Below are positions 1-7,466 of a stretch of 11,406 nt of DNA, piece by piece. The first letter of the stretch is position 1; every line of letters starts with the position of its first letter. The notes below the pieces were generated by a model. That model was not told the DNA's origin and did not search any database. It worked only from the letters and a program-made list of their open reading frames with translations. The stretch is from Nitrospirota bacterium (GTDB lineage: Bacteria > Nitrospirota > Thermodesulfovibrionia > Thermodesulfovibrionales > JdFR-88). The stretch covers positions 7,223-18,628 of the forward strand of contig JAJYGJ010000056.1 in the NCBI GenBank assembly GCA_021790695.1, read 5' to 3'. The position numbers were made by a program, and so were the translations under genes.

Positions 1-247
1 GATCTTGGGAGGCCAGCTCATAAACGTCCCGCCTCATGAGGGGCTCGCCGCCGGAGATAATGAGCATCGCCTCCGGATTGACAAGAGTTATCCGGTCTAC
101 GAGGGCCAGGGCCTCGATAGTGGAGAGCTCATCGCCTGCCGGAGCAACCTCATCCGCGGAAACTGCGGGCAGGTAACAGTGCCCGCAACGCAGGTTGCAC
201 CTGCCGGTCACGTTCCAGGATATGATGGACAATTTCTCTTTCATCAT
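1..247 (-). CDS. Radical SAM enzyme, N-terminal part (gene runs off the left edge)
   Basis: Partial gene: 82 codons are visible and no stop is reached before the window ends. The translation starts MMKEKLSIISWNVTG and carries the radical SAM iron-sulfur motif Cys17-x3-Cys21-x2-Cys24 (CNLRCGHCY), followed by SGGEP at about residues 65-69, the usual SAM-contacting GGEP loop. These enzymes bind a 4Fe-4S cluster and cleave S-adenosylmethionine to a 5'-deoxyadenosyl radical. The opening 'SWNVTxxCNLxCxHCY' resembles the AhbC/AhbD/NirJ heme-modifying group, but MoaA-, PqqE- and SPASM-type maturases share much of it, and the diagnostic C-terminal half is missing. The start is one of two adjacent ATGs (247 or 244). 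It lies 19 nt after the stress-protein stop with only a weak GGGGA upstream, so it probably belongs to the cytochrome operon. A role in heme or cofactor making for that operon would fit but is inference. Confidence 0.85.
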   Translation of the reverse strand, partial: MMKEKLSIISWNVTGRCNLRCGHCYLPAVSADEVAPAGDELSTIEALALVDRITLVNPEAMLIISGGEPLMRRDVYELASQD

Positions 248-266
248 GGCGAATCCCCGCGCTGTT

Positions 267-1307
267 TCAGCCTCTTTGCCCAGGCCCCCGCGAGCCGGGA
301 TCACCGGTGGGCGCGGCGGTTTTTTCACCGCAGACAAGGACATTGCAGGGCGCCGTCCGAAGGAGGTTTTCGGCCGTGTTGCCGATATCCAGCTCTTCGG
401 TCCGATGGGCGCCGAACCTGCCGGCCACAAAAAGGGCAGGGGGGTCTTTTTTCAGATACATGCACAACTCGTGGCCGGCCTTTCCGGCCAGGAGTGTTGT
501 CTTTACCCCGACCCCGGATTTCAGGCCCTCCGCCCTTGCCTCATCCAGCGCGTCCTGGTATATCTTGCCCAGGCCGTCATCGATTATCTCATCATGGAGC
601 CTCTCCTGCTCCTGGAACCTGAAGACCTTCCGGGCCTCATCGGAGAGGACCCTGACCAGGGACTCAAAAGCCCTCCTGTGGAAGTGAGGGTCGTAGACCG
701 AGACGGCCTCGATGTCCATGCCGAACATGGCGGCCAGCGCCGCGGCCTTCCTGAAGGCGGAGAAGGCCGCAGTACTGCCGTCGATCGCAACTACGATTCT
801 TCCCGCCCCGAGCGGAGAGCCGTTTTTCACGACGAGGACGTCTGCCGTGACCTTCCTCGCCACCCGTTCGCATACCCCGCCTATGAGGCTTCCGTTGACC
901 GCGCCCAGGCCGAGCACGCCCATTATGACGAGCCCGTAACCGCCTGCCCTTTCGTCCCTGACGATTTCAAGCCAGTTCTTGCCTTCCTGAAGCCTGCAAT
1001 CGAATTGGACGCCCGCCTCGGTGCATCCCTTTTTAAAGGGATCGAGATACGCGTCCGAGATGAGTTTGAGACCGTCTCCGATAAGGGAATCGTGGACCTT
1101 TCTGGATTGCCTTAACCTGTCCTCCTGCCGGTAAGGCCCCGGCAGCCCGGCTTCCATGTCATGGAACCGCCTGTCATGGAGGGCGGCGCTGTAGACGTGG
1201 CTGCCGGTAAGCCCGGCGCCCGTGCGGCGGGCAAGCGCGATGGCCAGGTCAGTGCACCAGGGCGAATACCTGGAGTTGTCAATCGGGATTAAAATCCTTT
1301 TATACAT
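267..1307 (-). CDS. Tandem universal stress protein (two UspA domains)
   Basis: Cytoplasmic protein of 346 residues with two UspA-type domains. Domain 1 (about 1-162) opens with the beta strand KRILIPIDNS (Asp10) and has the nucleotide-loop pattern G130-x2-G133-x9-G143, followed by Gly144 where ATP-binding members have Ser/Thr. Domain 2 (about 169-328) opens with RIVVAIDGS (Asp176) and has G296-x2-G299-x9-G309 followed by Asn-Thr. The glycines are therefore kept in both halves; ATP binding is plausible but unproven. The C-terminal 18 residues are a Gly/Pro-rich tail. Tandem USPs often accompany respiratory operons and act in stress or energy signalling, but no precise role can be given. The gene lies 11 nt after the EB_dh-cytochrome stop. 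The space before its ATG is filled by a perfect inverted repeat instead of a Shine-Dalgarno, so its translation may be coupled or controlled separately. Confidence 0.9.
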   Translation of the reverse strand: MYKRILIPIDNSRYSPWCTDLAIALARRTGAGLTGSHVYSAALHDRRFHDMEAGLPGPYRQEDRLRQSRKVHDSLIGDGLKLISDAYLDPFKKGCTEAGVQFDCRLQEGKNWLEIVRDERAGGYGLVIMGVLGLGAVNGSLIGGVCERVARKVTADVLVVKNGSPLGAGRIVVAIDGSTAAFSAFRKAAALAAMFGMDIEAVSVYDPHFHRRAFESLVRVLSDEARKVFRFQEQERLHDEIIDDGLGKIYQDALDEARAEGLKSGVGVKTTLLAGKAGHELCMYLKKDPPALFVAGRFGAHRTEELDIGNTAENLLRTAPCNVLVCGEKTAAPTGDPGSRGPGQRG

Positions 1308-1320
1308 GACTGCCGCAGTC
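1308..1320 (-). promoter_or_regulatory. Inverted repeat covering the start region of the stress-protein gene
   Basis: The 13 bases GACTGCCGCAGTC form a perfect 6-bp inverted repeat around one central base. In the minus-strand mRNA it would fold as GACTG-CGG-CAGTC with a 3-nt loop, ending right against the AUG of the stress-protein gene and overlapping the TGA of the preceding gene. No purine-rich ribosome site is visible there. It could hide the start until the ribosome from the upstream gene opens it, or mark an mRNA processing point. A short repeat like this may also be chance. Confidence 0.4.
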
Positions 1321-2926
1321 AGGTGGCACGGCCCTTTTTCAATGCGTTATGCAGGAAGAGGCCGATCAGCAAAAAGATGATGAACATTACCGGCGGCAAC
1401 ACGTAGACCGAAAGGGGTGTTTCCGGTATGAGGATCATGTAATACCATGACGATACAGACCCTTTGTCGCCGTGTTCCCCGTTTCGCCCGTCATACAGTG
1501 TGATCGAAAAAGGCACGAACCGCCCGACCGCAAGTACTGGGTCGTCCTTGTCACCGGTGTTCAGAGCCCGCTTGAAAATCAGCCTGTACCGGCCGTCCTT
1601 GTAGCTTTCGATGGCCTGCACGTCCTGCCGGGACTGTTCTGTCAGGGTATTGACCCCGGCCCCGTTCCATTCGACCGCGTGTCCGCTGTCCGAGACCTTC
1701 CACCACCAGATATTTACCGGGTTCGCGGTGTCGCCGCCGAAGAAGTAAGGTTTCTCGGCGCCGGAAGTGATTTTCGAGGGCAACTGCAGCCGCGCCCCGT
1801 CCGGGTAAATGACGGCGACGGCGTTTGAAACGCCAGGAGCGGAAACGCTCGCGGCCAAAGCGGAAGCGCCCGAAGGGCCGGTGTTTATGGATGCGCCCGC
1901 GCCGGTGGCGTTTGATATGGGAGTTGCGCCGGGGCCGAATACCGTATCGTTTGCGATCCCGGCCGGATGGAAGAAACTCGGTTGCTTGCAGGTCCATTCG
2001 AGCATGATCTCGACAGCGGAATCCGTGTACACCCCGCGCACCCTCACGTTGTCAATGAGGGGCATGAAATTTCTCGGAGAAAACATTATCTGGCCCGCCA
2101 GCGGGATATCCAGGTAGGGGACTTTATCCCAGAGGGGGTCCGACGTGGATGCCGGAAGGCTCTTCACTCTCGACACCTGGAGCGAGATGCCCAGATGCCT
2201 TTTGAGCTGCTCGGAGCGTACGAAATAAGCAAGCGCCCATCTCTGCGTATCGCTCACGGTGTCGGCGTAGGAGGTCATCGGCGTGCCGCCTATGCCGGCC
2301 GTTATCGTGGTGTATATGTCTTTCAGGGACGACCCGTCAATGTAATCCCAGGGGGCCGTCTGGTCCGCGGCGTATATCCTGTTATGCCAATCGTCCCTGA
2401 ACCTGGGCTGCCAGCTTTTTGTTCCGTCGCCCCGGCCCTCCTGGCCGTGGCATTCCCAGCACTTCCCTTTCTTATACCAATGCCGCCCAAGGGCGAGAAG
2501 CTTGGCGCTTTCGGACGGGGGAGAGCCGATCGTAAACGGCTTTCCCGGATACTGCCAAATGTCGGGCGATGAGAATTTCTTTATATATTGGACAAGCGCG
2601 TTTACCTGGGCGCCGCTGAAGCCTTTCCATGCCGGCATGGTCGTGCCGGGGTTTCCATTCCTGATAATCAGCGCTATGTCGGCATCAGTGGGAGGATAGC
2701 CGGTGGGCACCGTTACGTGTTTGAACGTGCCGTGGGTAAAATCCCTCGGCCTGGGGAATACGAAATTCGCCGCGTAGCCGTCGCCCTTGCCGTCCGTGCC
2801 GTGGCACTGCGAACACCACTGGTCGTAAAGGGCCTTGCCGTTTACCGCCGGCCAGGCATGGACGGGCAGCAGTATTAGCAGGAAAAATAAAATGGCGGTC
2901 AGTTTGATGGAATTGCCTCTTTTCAT
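1319..2926 (-). CDS. Diheme cytochrome c fused to an EB_dh (heme-b gamma-subunit) domain, membrane-anchored
   Basis: Protein of 535 residues. A signal peptide or N-anchor (about 8-26) is followed by two class I cytochrome c domains: heme 1 at C38-SQ-C41-H42 with Met97 as likely sixth ligand, heme 2 at C156-WE-C159-H160 with Met217. Residues about 253-503 match the EB_dh fold, the heme-b gamma subunit of ethylbenzene dehydrogenase, (per)chlorate and selenate reductase and the NxrC-like proteins: DPLWDKVPYLDIPL, then VYPDG-like IYPDGARLQLP, PVNIWWWK at 403-410, and DGRNGEHGDKGSVSSWYY. A helix at about 506-526 anchors the C-terminus, so the body faces the periplasm. The position near F395-F396-G397 where family members tend to have the Met ligand of heme b appears to be Phe; this needs an alignment. 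Residues about 331-370 are a Gly/Ala/Ser/Thr-rich insert. No molybdenum or FeS partner gene is nearby. It starts 24 nt after the preceding cytochrome gene. Likely job: an electron relay for the neighbouring oxidase complex. Confidence 0.88.
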   Translation of the reverse strand: MKRGNSIKLTAILFFLLILLPVHAWPAVNGKALYDQWCSQCHGTDGKGDGYAANFVFPRPRDFTHGTFKHVTVPTGYPPTDADIALIIRNGNPGTTMPAWKGFSGAQVNALVQYIKKFSSPDIWQYPGKPFTIGSPPSESAKLLALGRHWYKKGKCWECHGQEGRGDGTKSWQPRFRDDWHNRIYAADQTAPWDYIDGSSLKDIYTTITAGIGGTPMTSYADTVSDTQRWALAYFVRSEQLKRHLGISLQVSRVKSLPASTSDPLWDKVPYLDIPLAGQIMFSPRNFMPLIDNVRVRGVYTDSAVEIMLEWTCKQPSFFHPAGIANDTVFGPGATPISNATGAGASINTGPSGASALAASVSAPGVSNAVAVIYPDGARLQLPSKITSGAEKPYFFGGDTANPVNIWWWKVSDSGHAVEWNGAGVNTLTEQSRQDVQAIESYKDGRYRLIFKRALNTGDKDDPVLAVGRFVPFSITLYDGRNGEHGDKGSVSSWYYMILIPETPLSVYVLPPVMFIIFLLIGLFLHNALKKGRAT

Positions 2927-2950
2927 ATTTTTTTGCTTTCCGTCATGCCG

Positions 2951-3763
2951 TTAAAATGTCCGGGGCTTGTTCCCCGTGGCGGAGTAGATATAGATTGACA
3001 CATCCCAGATGGAATTCTGGTCCAGCCAGTTTTCGAACTGGGGCATGGCGGAGTCCCACGGATGCGAACCCGATGGAAGGCCCGCCCATCCCTTCGACAC
3101 TCTCCAGAAGACGTAGGATTCGGGCAGTTGGGCGATCGTGTCCGTCCCCATGAAGGGGGGCGGCGGCGGGTTGAACGCCTTGGCGAAGACGCCCTTTCCG
3201 CTGAGGTCTGCGCCATGGCAGAAGAAGCAGTTCTGGAAATAGACCTTCTTGCCGTCTTCCGTGTATTTATTCAGTTGGGCGGCGTTCTCGCGCAAGGGGT
3301 TTTGGAGTTTTAGTATATTTATGGTCTGCCCTTTGAAAGTCATCTGCATGGGAGGCTCGGGATGCGTTTCCCGCGGGGTCACCGGGGGCGCGAAAGCCGG
3401 TTTCGCGCCGGCGTAAGCGATATAGGCGGCCAGCAGCGGGACGAAGATATAGACGATCGCCACTCTCATCACCTTCTTGTCCTCATCGGCCAGCACGGCC
3501 CTTATGGGGCGGAGAAACGCCTTCCATGTCTCATCGCTGATCGAAAAATAGATGAGAAACGTCAGGAAAGCGGTGGCCATGTACATATGGATTATCATGG
3601 CCGGAAGCGGGGGCATTATGAGCGGCATGCTCATCAGGCCGCCGTAGATCGCAATCAGGATGCCGATGAAATTGAAAAACGGCGATTTCCTGACCGCGGC
3701 GAAGACCGCGACCGCAATGCCGAAGACTCCTATTGCCGGGAATATGTATTGCATTATATTCAT
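2951..3763 (-). CDS. Four-helix membrane protein with C-terminal monoheme cytochrome c
   Basis: Protein of 270 residues from the ATG at 3763. That ATG overlaps the TGA of the upstream cytochrome gene (ATGA), which fixes the start; the reading frame continues further upstream, but that extension is low-complexity shadow sequence inside the neighbour. Residues 1-120 hold about four hydrophobic helices (near 5-23, 30-49, 53-74 and 99-118). A Pro-rich linker (about 120-140) leads to a periplasmic class I cytochrome c domain with C179-FF-C182-H183 and likely Met240 (SAMPQF) as axial ligand; a run of five prolines (199-203) lies between. I do not recognise the helical part as a named family. Because the upstream oxidase has no CydB gene nearby and the two are translated together with a small cytochrome, this protein may be the structural partner of the oxidase and its electron entry point. 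That role is inference. Confidence 0.88.
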   Translation of the reverse strand: MNIMQYIFPAIGVFGIAVAVFAAVRKSPFFNFIGILIAIYGGLMSMPLIMPPLPAMIIHMYMATAFLTFLIYFSISDETWKAFLRPIRAVLADEDKKVMRVAIVYIFVPLLAAYIAYAGAKPAFAPPVTPRETHPEPPMQMTFKGQTINILKLQNPLRENAAQLNKYTEDGKKVYFQNCFFCHGADLSGKGVFAKAFNPPPPPFMGTDTIAQLPESYVFWRVSKGWAGLPSGSHPWDSAMPQFENWLDQNSIWDVSIYIYSATGNKPRTF

Positions 3764-4281
3764 TTGCCCGCCTTTGCCGCCTTCGCCTCTTCCTGTTTGA
3801 GGACGGGGATGGAACCGGGGTAAGAGACCGTTACCGTCGCCCCCTGGCTTTGCAGGTAGGCGGTCACCGCGATTATCTCCCCGCTTGTAAGGGAAGTGGG
3901 CGGCTCGTTCGCGGCCGGCATTATGTTTTGAAATCCCTTCACGATGTACGCCCCGGGGTTCACCAGGGCCTCGAACATATGCTGCTCCGGGGTTATGCCC
4001 CGCGCCCTGGCCTCCCTGACCACTTCGGCGCCGATGCCGGTCATGGCCGGCGCCCGCTCGCCGGTTGAGGCCATTACGGGATGGCATACCATGCACTGCC
4101 CTTTGCCGTAGACTATTTTTTCGCCGATGCTCACCAGGTCCGCCTGGGAAATGCCCGGCTTGAGCACGATCGTCTTGGGCGGCATGGACCGTGACTGCGG
4201 GAGGAAGTCAAGGCCGATGTACAGGAAGGCCAGGTTCAGGACTATCACGATGATGGCCAGTTTGAGGACGCCGCTTTTCAT
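3760..4281 (-). CDS. Membrane-anchored monoheme cytochrome c
   Basis: Protein of 173 residues: an uncleaved-looking N-terminal helix (about 5-25), then one class I cytochrome c domain with C63-MV-C66-H67 and likely axial Met121 (NIMPAANEPP), ending in an Ala/Lys-rich tail. The heme domain should sit on the periplasmic face. The start at 4281 is set by an ATGA overlap with the oxidase stop; the frame stays open upstream, but those codons lie inside the oxidase gene and give no sensible protein. Its own TGA overlaps the next ATG in the same way. This double coupling points to a fixed-ratio complex with the bd-like oxidase and the four-helix cytochrome. It plausibly passes electrons from soluble periplasmic carriers to the oxidase, much like the CcoO/CcoP cytochromes of cbb3 oxidases, although it is not homologous along its whole length as far as I can see. 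Confidence 0.9.
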   Translation of the reverse strand: MKSGVLKLAIIVIVLNLAFLYIGLDFLPQSRSMPPKTIVLKPGISQADLVSIGEKIVYGKGQCMVCHPVMASTGERAPAMTGIGAEVVREARARGITPEQHMFEALVNPGAYIVKGFQNIMPAANEPPTSLTSGEIIAVTAYLQSQGATVTVSYPGSIPVLKQEEAKAAKAGK

Positions 4282-6026
4282 AGCCCGGTCCGCCTCTTCT
4301 CCGCGAATTTCTCCAGCCTCATGGTGCTCCAGAACACGAAGGATACCATCACCAGGAAGAGCACCGTCGTGATCGTGACGATGATTGAGGCCACCCCGGC
4401 GGTGGGCAGATAGTTGTCCGGGGCATTGTTCATCATGATGCCGTAGACGTGCCAGTACTGCCTGGCCCCGGCCCTCATGTAGCCCAGTTCCCCCATGAGC
4501 CACGTAAACGTGACCGTTATGGCGATGAGCGCGTACTGCGAGCGCTCCGGCATCTGCCCCCAGCGCGGTTCGCCTATTATTTTTGCGTTCCTGTACATGA
4601 ATGAATCAAGCAGGAAAAGCACCAGGATCGCACCGAAGAAGAGGCCGAACTGGATGGGGGAGAGCACGCTTACACGCACGGCGTCGGAGACCATGTAGCC
4701 CATCACGCCAAGAAAAAGGACACCCGCCGTGGACAAGGCGATGATAAGCCCCCTTAACGCCTGTCCACCCTTCGCCCACGCGACGGTCGGCTCCTTGTTG
4801 CTCCTCCGGAAGATGGCGAAGGAGAGAAACGTCGCCATATAGGAGAGTATGACGGCGGTGTTCTTGGCCGCCATCAACCCCAGTTTGCCCAGGACCGGGT
4901 GATAAGCGCCCATCCTCCTGGCCTCCGACAGCGATAGGGCGACGTCGTGCGGCGTGATCCACGCGACATAGCCCAGCAGGACCACGATGAACAGGTATTT
5001 CACCTGCCTGAAGTAGCGCTCGCCGCCCGGCATCTTGTGGAGAGATATCCACAGGTAATAGTTTATGAAAAAGAGAATCGCTCCTATGAGGATCGCCTGC
5101 ATGACCCATAGCCAGGCGAAGAACCCGCCCATGAGCTGGATGCCCTGCTGCTCGTTGAACGAATATATCTCCACCCCCAGGAGATAGCCCACGCCGGGCA
5201 GAAGCAGGGAGGCCCCTATGGATATGATGGCCGAGGTGTAACCCATCCAGTCGTAATACGCTTTTTCTTCGGGCGTCTTTGCCGTTATGAACCTGTAGGC
5301 GGCGTAGGCCGCGGCGATGCCCGCCCCGAAGACGATGTTCGCAACGAACCTGTGAAGGGAAAGGGGCAGCCACATGTGGGTGTGTATCGTGGCCCACCTG
5401 CTTACCAGCCGCCCGGTCTTCGTGACCCCGGCCGGCGTGGTCATGAACCCGACCCAGACGCTTGTGATGAGCAGGATGAACACTCCGAACAGATTGAGGA
5501 GCACGCCTATGAAAACGTGCAGGCCCTTCCTGTTCATCATCCGCTTCCAGGAGTAGAAGTAGAGGTAGCAGATCACCACCTCCGCGAACATCACGCCCAG
5601 GTAGAGCCACCATGTGTATCCCAGAATCCGCATCATGTAAGAGATGAATTTGGGGTAGAGCAGGGGCAGGCTCGCCATGAAGATCGCGCCCATGAACGCC
5701 GTCAGGGTGTATGCCAGGGTGAACAGCTTCGCGAAGTCGTATGCGACCCTGTCCAGGCGCGGGTCCGCCTTTTTCCAGCCCATGAACTCCATCGTGACGG
5801 CGAATATCGGCACCCCGAGGACGAACGCGGCGAAATCGAGGTGCGTCTGCGCGATGACCCATATCCAGTCCCGGCTGCCGATCACGGGGAAAAACCTGTA
5901 GCCCTCCGCCGTGGGCGGCGCGAGCACGCCCCGAAGTACGAAATAGACGGCGAAACCCGCGCCGAGGATGATGAGGAGTTTTACTATCCCCTTTAAAACG
6001 CCCCTGCCTACCGTTGTCTCCGCCAT
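4278..6026 (-). CDS. Cytochrome bd-like oxidase, CydA-related large subunit
   Basis: Integral membrane protein of 582 residues with about 14 predicted helices (CydA has 9). Its first half lines up by eye with CydA: His62 in WVIAQTHLDF for the His19 ligand, Glu149 in FAEVVICYLYFYSW for Glu107, His225 in SLHRFVANIVFGAG for His186, and Met309 (or 299) for the Met393 ligand of heme b558. The equivalent of Glu99 appears to be Leu141. The Q-loop that binds quinol in CydA, between the helices carrying His186 and Met393, is missing: only a short stretch (about 247-260) sits there. The GRQPW motif is present in altered form as ARQYWHVYG (521-529) after GELGYMR, shifted by an added block of about four helices. 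No cydB lies nearby. This matches the divergent bd-like oxidases described in Nitrospira. It probably reduces O2 with electrons from the co-encoded cytochromes c, but the reverse role or another substrate is possible. The Shine-Dalgarno AGGAG (6039-6043) overlaps the upstream stop. Confidence 0.88.
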   Translation of the reverse strand: MAETTVGRGVLKGIVKLLIILGAGFAVYFVLRGVLAPPTAEGYRFFPVIGSRDWIWVIAQTHLDFAAFVLGVPIFAVTMEFMGWKKADPRLDRVAYDFAKLFTLAYTLTAFMGAIFMASLPLLYPKFISYMMRILGYTWWLYLGVMFAEVVICYLYFYSWKRMMNRKGLHVFIGVLLNLFGVFILLITSVWVGFMTTPAGVTKTGRLVSRWATIHTHMWLPLSLHRFVANIVFGAGIAAAYAAYRFITAKTPEEKAYYDWMGYTSAIISIGASLLLPGVGYLLGVEIYSFNEQQGIQLMGGFFAWLWVMQAILIGAILFFINYYLWISLHKMPGGERYFRQVKYLFIVVLLGYVAWITPHDVALSLSEARRMGAYHPVLGKLGLMAAKNTAVILSYMATFLSFAIFRRSNKEPTVAWAKGGQALRGLIIALSTAGVLFLGVMGYMVSDAVRVSVLSPIQFGLFFGAILVLFLLDSFMYRNAKIIGEPRWGQMPERSQYALIAITVTFTWLMGELGYMRAGARQYWHVYGIMMNNAPDNYLPTAGVASIIVTITTVLFLVMVSFVFWSTMRLEKFAEKRRTGL

Positions 6027-6041
6027 TTAAATCTTTATCTC

Positions 6042-7430
6042 CTAGAACGCCACGTCCACAAGCACTTTCATCAGCTTGTCCGTTTCGTTGCTCGATGTGA
6101 CGTCAAGCGCGCCGGGAACATAGTTGCTCCTCGCATTGGCGTAGATGAGCTGTATCTTGGTGTTGAGCCACGGCAGGTAGTTCAATCCGATGAGCCAGGA
6201 GTGCTGGCTGGCTGCGGGGTCCCAATCGGCGGCCTGGACCCTGGCGTTGGTGATCCAGTTATACTGGGCGACTATGCCGTAAGTCCTCTGGTAGAAGTAG
6301 TCGGCCTCTATGGCGCCGCCGTTGAAGTCCCTCTTGTCGCCGGGCCCCAATGTGCCGGATGTCCCGGTGTCGGTCCCGATCTGCGAAAGATTCGATTCCT
6401 GTCCGAAGCCGTAAATCGCCTTTGCCTCCACCAGGTTGTCCGGGCCGAAATTCTGCTCCAGCGAGGCGTCAAGGTATTGCCTGTTGACGTTGGTGGTTAC
6501 AATGTGCACTGTGTCATTAACCCTTTCCCTCCCGGTGTAGACCAGGCCGCCGAAAGTCACGGACCCGTTAGAGAGCTTCTGGTCCCACGCGAGGCGCGCA
6601 TAACCCGAGACCGGGCCGGTGCTGGAGTCTTCCGCCGCGCTAAACGGGAACGAGGGCAACTGGTGCATGAAAGTGGCCGCAAGAGTGTCCGCGTCAGTGA
6701 CCCCGCTGCCCCTCATAATGGTGAGGGCCGCGTAAAGCCGGTTGCCGAGGAAGTACCCGTGGATGGTTCCACCGTTTCTACCGTTACCGGACCAGAAATC
6801 GGACGTCCATCCCTTGTTAAGGACCCATGGCAGGCCCTCGGCATCGGGAGTGGCGATGTCCCTGTCCCAGCCGCCCATGCTGTTGAACGGGTCCGCGGAA
6901 GTCCCCTGGCCGTGAAACAACACCAGGCCCAGGGTGTTGCCATCCGCCATCGGATACTCGAAGGCGACTTTGGCGACCGCTACGCTGAAGTTCGTGCTGT
7001 CGGTGCCCTCTATGCTGGTGAATATGCCGGCATACTTGTAGACCCTGCCGGCAACAAAGAATTGGAAGTTGTCGATCTTGGTCGAGTTTTGATTGAAAGA
7101 GCCGTTGACGGATCCCGCAGTCGCATCTGATGGGTCCTGCTCTATCTGATACGGTATGAACAGTATGCGCGCGGAAACCGGGAAGACGTAGAAGAGATTG
7201 AGCCTGTCTTTGCTGATGAACCCCCAGTCCGGAGAAGCGTCAGTGTAGGCTTTAACCTTGAACTGCCTGCCGTACTGGTTCAAGTTCGGCCATATAGTGT
7301 GGCAGGCCGTGCAGGGTTTTTTGAGCTGCCGCGCAAAAGAGGGGACAGCCTCCGATTTTTGCGACGTGGTCAAGACCATGAAAGAGGCAAGTGCGACAAT
7401 CACGGCAAGAAGAACTCCCGTCTTTTTCAT
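6042..7430 (-). CDS. Cyc2-like outer-membrane porin-cytochrome fusion
   Basis: Protein of 462 residues with a signal peptide (about 1-28, cut near SEA/VP), one c-type heme site C40-TA-C43-H44, and then some 400 residues with the alternating pattern of a beta-barrel that ends in Phe (VLVDVAF), the usual outer-membrane insertion signal. The heme segment AVPSFARQ...CTACH...PNLNQYGRQFK closely follows the N-terminal signature of Cyc2, the fused cytochrome-porin that oxidises Fe(II) at the surface of Acidithiobacillus, Leptospirillum (Cyt572) and neutrophilic iron oxidisers. Here LKKP replaces the common TG after FARQ. Length also fits Cyc2. It should carry electrons across the outer membrane with the heme plugged in or near the barrel. 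The donor is not readable from sequence; Cyc2-like proteins also occur in bacteria not known to oxidise iron. It lies 36 nt after the cupredoxin gene, with a strong AGGAGG at 7437-7442, so high translation is expected. Confidence 0.85.
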   Translation of the reverse strand: MKKTGVLLAVIVALASFMVLTTSQKSEAVPSFARQLKKPCTACHTIWPNLNQYGRQFKVKAYTDASPDWGFISKDRLNLFYVFPVSARILFIPYQIEQDPSDATAGSVNGSFNQNSTKIDNFQFFVAGRVYKYAGIFTSIEGTDSTNFSVAVAKVAFEYPMADGNTLGLVLFHGQGTSADPFNSMGGWDRDIATPDAEGLPWVLNKGWTSDFWSGNGRNGGTIHGYFLGNRLYAALTIMRGSGVTDADTLAATFMHQLPSFPFSAAEDSSTGPVSGYARLAWDQKLSNGSVTFGGLVYTGRERVNDTVHIVTTNVNRQYLDASLEQNFGPDNLVEAKAIYGFGQESNLSQIGTDTGTSGTLGPGDKRDFNGGAIEADYFYQRTYGIVAQYNWITNARVQAADWDPAASQHSWLIGLNYLPWLNTKIQLIYANARSNYVPGALDVTSSNETDKLMKVLVDVAF

Positions 7431-7436
7431 CCCTAA

Positions 7437-7442
7437 CCTCCT
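7437..7442 (-). promoter_or_regulatory. Strong Shine-Dalgarno for the Cyc2-like gene
   Basis: AGGAGG lies 6 nt before the ATG at 7430 and is the best-placed ribosome site in the operon. It confirms the start and suggests that the outer-membrane cytochrome is made in larger amounts than its neighbours. Confidence 0.75.
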
Positions 7443-7466
7443 CAGATTTGCTTTTGCTCGCGTGTT

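Noticed and set aside
195..1115. Long plus-strand open frame of 306 codons opposite the stress-protein gene.
   Set aside because: It is antisense to a gene with two clear UspA domains and encodes Pro/Arg/Gly-rich sequence without motifs, as expected from GC-rich DNA read backwards.
4606..5862. Minus-strand open frame of 418 codons within the oxidase gene.
   Set aside because: It is a shifted frame of the oxidase gene, giving His/Arg/Gly/Pro-rich sequence with no domain; the oxidase frame holds the heme ligands and helices.
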